This document shows positions 15,162 through 19,585 of a stretch of DNA of 19,585 nt, piece after piece; position 1 is the stretch's first letter, and every line of letters begins with the position of its first letter. The notes under the pieces were generated by a model. It was not told the origin of the DNA. It did not search any database and saw nothing but the letters and a program-made list of their open reading frames with translations. Source of the stretch: Candidatus Kuenenbacteria bacterium (GTDB lineage Bacteria > Patescibacteriota > Patescibacteriia > UBA2591 > PGYQ01); NCBI GenBank assembly GCA_016209005.1, contig JACQWZ010000004.1, positions 1 through 19,585 on the forward strand, read 5' to 3'. The translations under genes were made by a program, and so were the position numbers.

Positions 15162-16337
15162 TTAATAAGGTAAACTGAAATGAAATTCGCTTCCCTTTCC
15201 CTCCTCGCTTTCTACCCAAATTTGCCCCTTATGGGCCTCGATGATATTTTTAGCGATAAAAAGTCCTAATCCAGAACCGCTTGTTTCTATTTTTAACGCT
15301 TCCGCGCTTCTAAAAAATTTGGTAAATAATCTTTCTTGATTCTCTTTAGAAATTCCCATGCCAGTATCTTTGATAGATACTTCAATTTTATTATCGCTTT
15401 CTTTTAAAGAAATAATTATTTTTCCTTTTTGTGGCGTGTATTTTATCGCATTATCTATTAAATTTTCCAAAGCCATTTGAATTCTTTCTAAATCAACTTT
15501 TATTTTAGGTAAAAGAATTTTTGGTTTATCAAAAATGCATTCTATGTTTTTATTTTTTATTTGAATTTTAAAATTTTCAATAATTTCTTGAATTAAATCT
15601 TCCATTTGAATTTTAGAAAATTTATAAACAAAACAGCCTTCTTCAAGATGAGAAACAATCAATAGCGAATTAACCAATCTTATCATCCTTTCATTGCTTT
15701 GATAGGCTTTATCTAAAAATTCTTTTTGTTCTTCTTTTGTTATTTCATCAGTATTAATCATTTCTAATGACCATTTAATTCCAGTCAAAGGAGTTCTAAG
15801 TTGATGGGCGGCAATTGTGATAAATTCCGATTTTATTTTATTGATTAATCTTTCCCTCGTCACGTCGTGCAAAATAATTAAAGTGCCAATTATTTCTTGC
15901 GCTTCAGTTACCACTAAAGTGGTTTGCATTTCAAAAATTTTTTCCACTGATTCTTTTAAAATTAATTCGCACTGTTTTTCTCTGCAATGTCCAGCTGTTT
16001 TAGTTAAAATTTCATAAAGCTCTTTTATTTGAGGAAAATTAATAAGCTCGGACAAAGCTTTTCCTATTATTTTTTCCTCTTCTATATTTAAAATACTTTG
16101 AGCCTTGGGATTAATTAAAATAATCCTTTGCCCTTGATCAATCATAATTAATCCATCGGTTAAACTATTAATCACCGCGTCCACTTTTCCTTTTTCTACT
16201 GTTAATTTTTCTTTAGAATCAGAAAGCGCGAGATCTCTTTTAATAAGCATTTTTGCAATTTTGTCTAATTCAGCTAAAGAATTTTGATATTTAATCACTT
16301 CTTCGGGGTCACATTTTTTCTGTTTAAAAAAATTCAT
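15162..16337 (-). CDS. Cytosolic PAS-domain sensor histidine kinase
   Basis: The 391-residue kinase has no membrane segment. An N-terminal coiled-coil-like stretch (about 12-55) leads into a PAS domain (about 56-162, with NSLTDGLIMIDQGQRIILIN at its start and IGTLIILHDVTRE at its end). The phosphorylated His178 lies in the H-box FITIAAHQLRTPLTGIKW. The ATP-binding domain has the N-box ENLIDNAIKYTP (291-302, N296), G1 DTGMGIS (324-330), F-box ERLFTKFFRS (335-344) and G2 GSGLGLFIAKN (354-364), so it should be active. The start MNFFKQKK at 16337 is preferred to a start 12 bases upstream that reads into the repeat leader. The gene follows the FIST protein, with a receiver protein one gene further upstream, and the three probably form one pathway. 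The PAS ligand is unknown. Confidence 0.93.
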   Translation of the reverse strand: MNFFKQKKCDPEEVIKYQNSLAELDKIAKMLIKRDLALSDSKEKLTVEKGKVDAVINSLTDGLIMIDQGQRIILINPKAQSILNIEEEKIIGKALSELINFPQIKELYEILTKTAGHCREKQCELILKESVEKIFEMQTTLVVTEAQEIIGTLIILHDVTRERLINKIKSEFITIAAHQLRTPLTGIKWSLEMINTDEITKEEQKEFLDKAYQSNERMIRLVNSLLIVSHLEEGCFVYKFSKIQMEDLIQEIIENFKIQIKNKNIECIFDKPKILLPKIKVDLERIQMALENLIDNAIKYTPQKGKIIISLKESDNKIEVSIKDTGMGISKENQERLFTKFFRSAEALKIETSGSGLGLFIAKNIIEAHKGQIWVESEEGKGSEFHFSLPY

Positions 16338-16626
16338 AAAAACAAACAAAAATTTAAGAAAATTTTTGCAATTTCTAATTTCTAATTTCTAATTTCTATT
16401 AAATTTTCAATTTACCCTGTTAAATCCAGCAAAGCTGGTGCAAAGCAATTTAACAGGGTGAACAAAATTTCTAAACATTTATTTTTTATTGTTTTTGTTT
16501 AAAAATTGGGTCATTAAAAATTGATTGAAAATTAATAATTGAAAATTGAAAATTTGGATAAAATAAAAATCCATAATTTACTTATTTATTATTAATTTCC
16601 TAAAAAACTAAAAAGCTAAAAGCTAA
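16338..16626. repeat. AT-rich inverted-repeat spacer with a GC palindrome, between FIST and kinase genes
   Basis: AT arms are aatttctaatttctaatttc and variants (about 16371-16412), and attgggtcattaaaaattga followed by gaaaattaataattgaaaat (about 16505-16550). The centre carries accctgttaaat (16414-16425) and its complement atttaacagggt (16448-16459), which enclose ccagcaaagctgg (16425-16437), a perfect five-base-pair hairpin. The kinase-proximal end is the shared leader. No coding potential was seen. Confidence 0.7.
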
Positions 16627-17823
16627 TTAATATTTTTCTCCCAAAACCAAAAGACACATTGTTTCATTGTGGAAAGATGAGTTACAAATATTTGAATCAA
16701 TGTTGCCTCCTAGCGGAGCTTGCTCGCCATAAGTATAAAATCCAATTAAAGGTGTTTCTTTTCCTAAAATACTTTGAACAACTTGTATTTCTTCATTAAT
16801 TTGAGCGCCCAATAATTTATGACGAGCCATACAGTCAAAAATAAAAATAGCTTTTGGCATCGCTCCATTAAGTTGAGTTAAAGCGTTTTCTGCCGCCTCT
16901 TTTGCAGCTTGAATCGCTTTTTCTGGATCTCCTAACATTAGACGAACTTCTGATCCTTCTGGAACTTCAGCCGCGCAAGTAATTTCTCCCTTTTTATTAG
17001 CAATAACAACGTCAACAATTAATAATTCTTGAGAACCTTTTACTGTCATTCCTAAAGGATAAGTGTAAGCCATTTTAGCGATCGGTTCTTTAATTAATTC
17101 TTCCGCTCTTTTACCAAAATAATCTTGATAAATACTTAATGCGGGTTTATTGTCTAATTCTTTAATTACTCCTCCTTCTGATTTTGTCACTTTCATTGGC
17201 AAACCAATTGGTTCCCAACCATGTTTCACTCCAACTCCCCAAGAAAAATTACCAGATAAACCAATGCCAATGACAGTATCGTTTAAAACTTGATCTTTAT
17301 AATAAACAAAAGTCTTTTTAAAGGCAAAATCATCCCCGGCTGAACCGCCAATAATTGGAAAATGTTCTCCTAAAGCCGCTTTAAATCCACGAACAATAGC
17401 CGCTCCATTTCCGGTTAAACCCTCTAAAAGACTGATAAAAAGAGAAATTTTTTCTGGGGCATTTTTAATAACTTCTTCAGCCGCTTTTTGTCCAGCTTTA
17501 AAACTATCATTTTTTACATTTCTTCCCAAACCAACTGTAAATTTAATTTGATCCGAAGTAATAGCCATAACCACCACATGGCCACGAACAGATCCATGTG
17601 TTGTAATTTCACCTGAATCGCTACAACCAACAACCATAGCTCCAGACGCTACTAAATTAACTCCTTGAAGCATTTTTTCTTGATCTAATGCAACAGAAGA
17701 AAAAACCATAATCAGATCGGGTTTTCCTCCCATTTGATCAATAGCTTGCTGACAGGCTTCTTGTCCAGCCTTTTGAGAATCGGCATTATTGCTTCTGCCG
17801 ATTCCAGTTTTAATCGATTCCAT
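16627..17823 (-). CDS. FIST domain sensory protein
   Basis: The 398-residue protein is a stand-alone FIST (FIST_N plus FIST_C) protein. The N-terminal half has the strand-rich DLIMVFSSVALDQEKML, GAMVVGCSDSGEITTHGSVRGHVVVMAI and a glycine-rich ISLLEGLTGNGAAIVRGFKA. The C-terminal half has WGVGVKHGWEPIG, and RLMLGDPEKAIQAAKEAAEN followed by AIFIFDCMARHKLLG, IGFYTYGEQAPLGG and CNSSFHNETM near the end. FIST domains are known as intracellular small-ligand sensors, proposed to bind amino acids. There is no fused output domain, so it likely passes the signal to the PAS kinase encoded next and the receiver encoded just before. The start at 17823 has a rare strong ribosome binding site; a longer frame to 17886 is rejected. 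The C-terminal cysteines could be redox or ligand-linked. Confidence 0.92.
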   Translation of the reverse strand: MESIKTGIGRSNNADSQKAGQEACQQAIDQMGGKPDLIMVFSSVALDQEKMLQGVNLVASGAMVVGCSDSGEITTHGSVRGHVVVMAITSDQIKFTVGLGRNVKNDSFKAGQKAAEEVIKNAPEKISLFISLLEGLTGNGAAIVRGFKAALGEHFPIIGGSAGDDFAFKKTFVYYKDQVLNDTVIGIGLSGNFSWGVGVKHGWEPIGLPMKVTKSEGGVIKELDNKPALSIYQDYFGKRAEELIKEPIAKMAYTYPLGMTVKGSQELLIVDVVIANKKGEITCAAEVPEGSEVRLMLGDPEKAIQAAKEAAENALTQLNGAMPKAIFIFDCMARHKLLGAQINEEIQVVQSILGKETPLIGFYTYGEQAPLGGNIDSNICNSSFHNETMCLLVLGEKY

Positions 17824-17830
17824 AAAATTT

Positions 17831-17837
17831 CTCCTTT
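17831..17837 (-). promoter_or_regulatory. Shine-Dalgarno site of the FIST gene
   Basis: AAAGGAG lies 7 bases before the ATG at 17823. It decides the start against the longer open frame. It is the only strong Shine-Dalgarno sequence I find at a start in this window, which suggests efficient translation of this gene. Confidence 0.75.
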
Positions 17838-18106
17838 TTAATTCACAGAAAATGTAAACTAAATTAAAAAAATAAAAAATAGACAAAAATTTTAAAAAAA
17901 ATTTTCAAAATTTTCAATTTTTAATTTTCAATTTTCATTAAATTTTCAATTTTACAATTTTCAAACTTTAATGCATTTTTAATTAAAAATTAAATCATTA
18001 AAAATTGATTAAAAATTAGAAATTAGAAATTAGAAATTAAAACTAAACTATTAATGATTCAACTTTACTTACCACAAATTTTAAATTGCAATTTTACGCT
18101 TTTTGA
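17838..18106. repeat. AT-rich inverted-repeat spacer upstream of the FIST gene
   Basis: The leader-type block aaaaattttaaaaaaaattt (17885-17904) is followed by ttttcaatttttaattttca units and, after atgcattt (about 17971-17978), by complementary aaaaattaaatcattaaaaa and gaaattagaaattagaaatt (about 17985-18035). This copy carries no GC-rich cargo at its centre. Unlike the other copies it does not abut the start: about 60 bp with the Shine-Dalgarno site lie between. Confidence 0.6.
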
Positions 18107-18484
18107 TTACTTCTTTAATGTTTCCTTCACTTTATCAACTATTTCTTGAGGAGAAAAATGGGCTTTGATAAGATAATCAGTCGCTCCCAAAGATAGTCCT
18201 CTGTCTATATCTTCTTTTTGCCCCAAATTACTTAATAAAATTATCGGAATTAATTTTGTAGAAGTCTCTTCTTTAAGAATTTTTAAAACTTCAAATCCAT
18301 CTGTGTTGGGTAAAATAATATCCAATAATATTAAATCTGGAATATTTTTTTTTGCCTGCTCTATCCCCTCTTTCCCATCTTCCGCTAAAACAACTTCAAA
18401 TCCTTCTTTTTCTAATTTCTTTTGACAAAGTCTTCTTAAAAATAAATCATCCTCTATAATTAAAATTTTTATTTTGTTGTTCAT
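18107..18484 (-). CDS. CheY-like response regulator (receiver only)
   Basis: The 125-residue protein is one receiver domain without an output domain. The acidic pocket is E11-D12-D13 (IIEDDLF), the phosphoacceptor is Asp55 in LILLDIILPNTDG, the conserved Thr/Ser is Ser85 in ILLSNLG, and the lysine is Lys107 in YLIKAHF. All key residues are present. The start MNNKIKILIIEDD at 18484 is chosen; a longer frame to 18538 would translate the GC palindrome tccgccagctggcgga. It lies upstream of the FIST and histidine kinase genes on the same strand. Without an output domain it must act by protein contact or phosphotransfer; no target is identifiable here. Confidence 0.94.
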   Translation of the reverse strand: MNNKIKILIIEDDLFLRRLCQKKLEKEGFEVVLAEDGKEGIEQAKKNIPDLILLDIILPNTDGFEVLKILKEETSTKLIPIILLSNLGQKEDIDRGLSLGATDYLIKAHFSPQEIVDKVKETLKK

Positions 18485-18506
18485 ATAAAAAAATGCAAAA
18501 GTCAAA

Positions 18507-18522
18507 TCCGCCAGCTGGCGGA
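18507..18522. repeat. 16-bp palindrome in the leader of the response regulator gene
   Basis: This perfect copy of tccgccagctggcgga is identical to the one inside glgA at 6695-6710. Flanks cattttg and gtcattttg resemble the flanks of the GC module before glgA (about 5157-5225). Confidence 0.8.
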
Positions 18523-18603
18523 CAAAATGACAATGCAAAAATTAAAAGTAAAAATTTAAAAAAAGAATTAATAATTTAAATCTTAAATTGTAAATCATAA
18601 ATC

Positions 18604-18942
18604 TTAAATTAATTTTTGTTCTTTCTTTTTTTTACTAAGAAGTTTGTGTTTGTATTTTTCAATTTGCGTTTCTAATTTGGGAATAATTCCATCAAAAGCG
18701 GAATATGCGTCATTGGCGGATTCTTCGGCTCGCAAAATTTGATGTGGAGCGTAAATCATTACTTCCACTCTTTGAACTTTGCCATGACGATGGTGATGAT
18801 CAACGTTAAAATCTATGTGTATTTCTAAAATTTCTAAAATATTTCTAAAATGAGTTTCCATAAGATTCTGAATTTTCTTTTCTATATAATTCTTAAGAGA
18901 AACAGTCAAATCTACATCTTTTGTCAAAAATTTTATTTGCAT
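18604..18942 (-). CDS. hpf: Ribosome hibernation promoting factor (short HPF/YfiA type)
   Basis: The 112-residue protein begins MQIKFLTKDVDLTVSLKNYI, followed by EKKIQNLMETHF and two further strands, HIDFNVDHHHRHGKVQRVEV and MIYAPHQILRAEESANDAYSAFDGIIPKLETQIEKYK: the beta-alpha-beta-beta-beta-alpha pattern of HPF/YfiA. A lysine-rich end (LLSKKKKEQ) fits ribosome binding. The protein blocks the decoding site of idle ribosomes in slow growth. The long-form C-terminal dimerisation domain is absent, as in short HPFs. It stands first in the run of intact minus-strand genes leading to the signalling set. A TATTAT five bases before the ATG might mark a leaderless promoter, but I see no good -35 element. 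Confidence 0.93.
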   Translation of the reverse strand: MQIKFLTKDVDLTVSLKNYIEKKIQNLMETHFRNILEILEIHIDFNVDHHHRHGKVQRVEVMIYAPHQILRAEESANDAYSAFDGIIPKLETQIEKYKHKLLSKKKKEQKLI

Positions 18943-19014
18943 AATTTATAATAAAAATCAAATTAAAAATTAAAAATTATATTTATTTTTCAAAATATTT
19001 TGATGCTTAAATTT

Positions 19015-19496
19015 TTACTTTTTATTATATTTTGTGAAATACCCATCAATTTCATTGCTTAATTCTATGCCCACTCTTTCAAAGCATTTTAATAAATCTT
19101 CATACGCGCCTTTGCTACCCAAAAAATCCCAAAATTCATTAGCAACTTTTAGCTCATTTTTAAATCAAGCATACCTCGTATTGTCCACCTATTATATGGC
19201 TCTGGATCGTACGGGTTATAAGGTATAGCAATTATGGTTTGTATTTTTGCCTTTGGATTTTCTGCTAAAGTTGACGCGGTCCACTCTAAAAGTATTCTTT
19301 TAAACTCCTTAAAGCCACCGGCGTTTGGTTTTGCTGTTTTTATATCAAATAAAAATAATTCGCCAGAATGACTTTCTAATAAGACATCAACTTTTGTTGG
19401 CTTAATTTTTCTAAACTCACCTTGTTGTGCGACTTTTCTAATAATTTGGCTCTTCTCCGAAAAAGTACAGTAACTTTTAGTTAAAAAGTTAAAATT
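19015..19496 (-). pseudogene. Decayed TdeIII-like type II restriction endonuclease
   Basis: On the minus strand, an open stretch from 19496 to about 19158 reads KVDVLLESHSGELFLFDIKT, then AKPNAGGFKEFKRILLEW, IAIPYNPYDPEPYNRWT and RGMLDL. The text resumes in another frame, from about 19160 down to TAA at 19015, as NELKVANEFWDFLGSKGAYE and ends near FERVGIELSNEIDGYFTKY. This is the TdeIII-type restriction endonuclease family, with the PD-(D/E)xK core VDVLLE...FDIKT. Known members cleave GGNCC. One base is missing in the T5 run 19157-19161; adding it joins the frames. The first third of the protein is also missing: an in-frame stop (19497-19499) lies shortly upstream and no start codon follows it. 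Upstream DNA is AT-rich intergenic sequence. It is thus truncated as well as frameshifted, with no methyltransferase beside it in the window. Confidence 0.75.
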
Positions 19497-19552
19497 TTAT
19501 TTAAAATTAGAGAAATTTGTATGATTAAATAATAAAACTATTTATTACTTTA

Positions 19553-19585
19553 TTACTTTAAATTACAAAGCTTTCAAATTTTCCC
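19553..19585. repeat. Dispersed repeat shared with the left end of the window
   Basis: The stretch ttactttaaattacaaagct (19553-19572), continuing ttcaaattttccc to the edge, matches ttactttgaattacaaaact (175-194), continuing cttaaattctcccc, with a few changes. At 175-206 the sequence runs into the GC-rich palindromes before thrC, so the right edge may be the start of another such cluster. Confidence 0.55.

Noticed and set aside
18484..18538. N-terminal extension of the response regulator
   Set aside because: It translates the 16-bp palindrome and flanks; receiver domains begin a few residues before the IIEDD strand, which the start at 18484 supplies.
18943..18970. Leaderless promoter for hpf
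   Set aside because: TATTAT is five bases from the ATG, but the upstream region is uniformly A/T with no convincing -35 element, so the match may be chance.
19034..19228. Plus-strand open frame of 64 codons
   Set aside because: It is antisense to the recognisable TdeIII-like endonuclease text and has no family resemblance.

Overview
The window is a very AT-rich (by eye below about 30% G+C), gene-dense bacterial segment that uses the standard stop codons, TGA included. Small single-domain proteins, mostly absent Shine-Dalgarno sequences, a tRNA gene without encoded CCA, and intergenic spaces full of AT-rich inverted repeats with GC-rich palindromes nested inside them all suggest a Candidate Phyla Radiation (Patescibacteria, probably Parcubacteria-like) genome. 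This placement is inferred from style and was not checked by search.

Layout. Plus strand, 359-6950: threonine synthase (thrC, apparent frameshift), a shikimate-kinase-like P-loop protein, a lipoprotein with beta-propeller (BNR/Ycf48-like) repeats, a bactofilin-like membrane protein, and glycogen synthase (glgA, apparent frameshift and several palindromic insertions). Minus strand, 19496-7283, in transcription order: a decayed TdeIII-like restriction endonuclease, ribosome hibernation factor HPF, a CheY-like receiver, a FIST sensory protein, a soluble PAS histidine kinase, ftsE, ftsX, tRNA-Gln(TTG), a probable type II restriction endonuclease, a D12-class adenine methyltransferase, a 58-codon CPxC protein, and isoleucyl-tRNA synthetase (ileS). 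The two strands converge at about 6950-7283, where a MITE-like element and other repeats lie.

How the genes work together. FIST, kinase and receiver look like a cytoplasmic signalling set placed between stress (hpf) and division (ftsEX) genes. The endonuclease and adenine methyltransferase look like a restriction-modification pair. ThrC and GlgA are isolated metabolic enzymes.

The most notable signal is the repeat ecology. Nearly every intergenic gap carries an imperfect AT-rich inverted repeat. Its end next to the downstream start codon is conserved, and its centre often holds a GC-rich palindrome. The same or similar palindromes occur inside coding sequence, as in-frame insertions in glgA and a heptamer array in ileS. 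A 116-bp MITE-like element inserted at the glgA stop codon replaced the C-terminus. Three genes (thrC, glgA and the TdeIII-like gene) carry one-base frame changes at homopolymers, which may be real or may be assembly errors.
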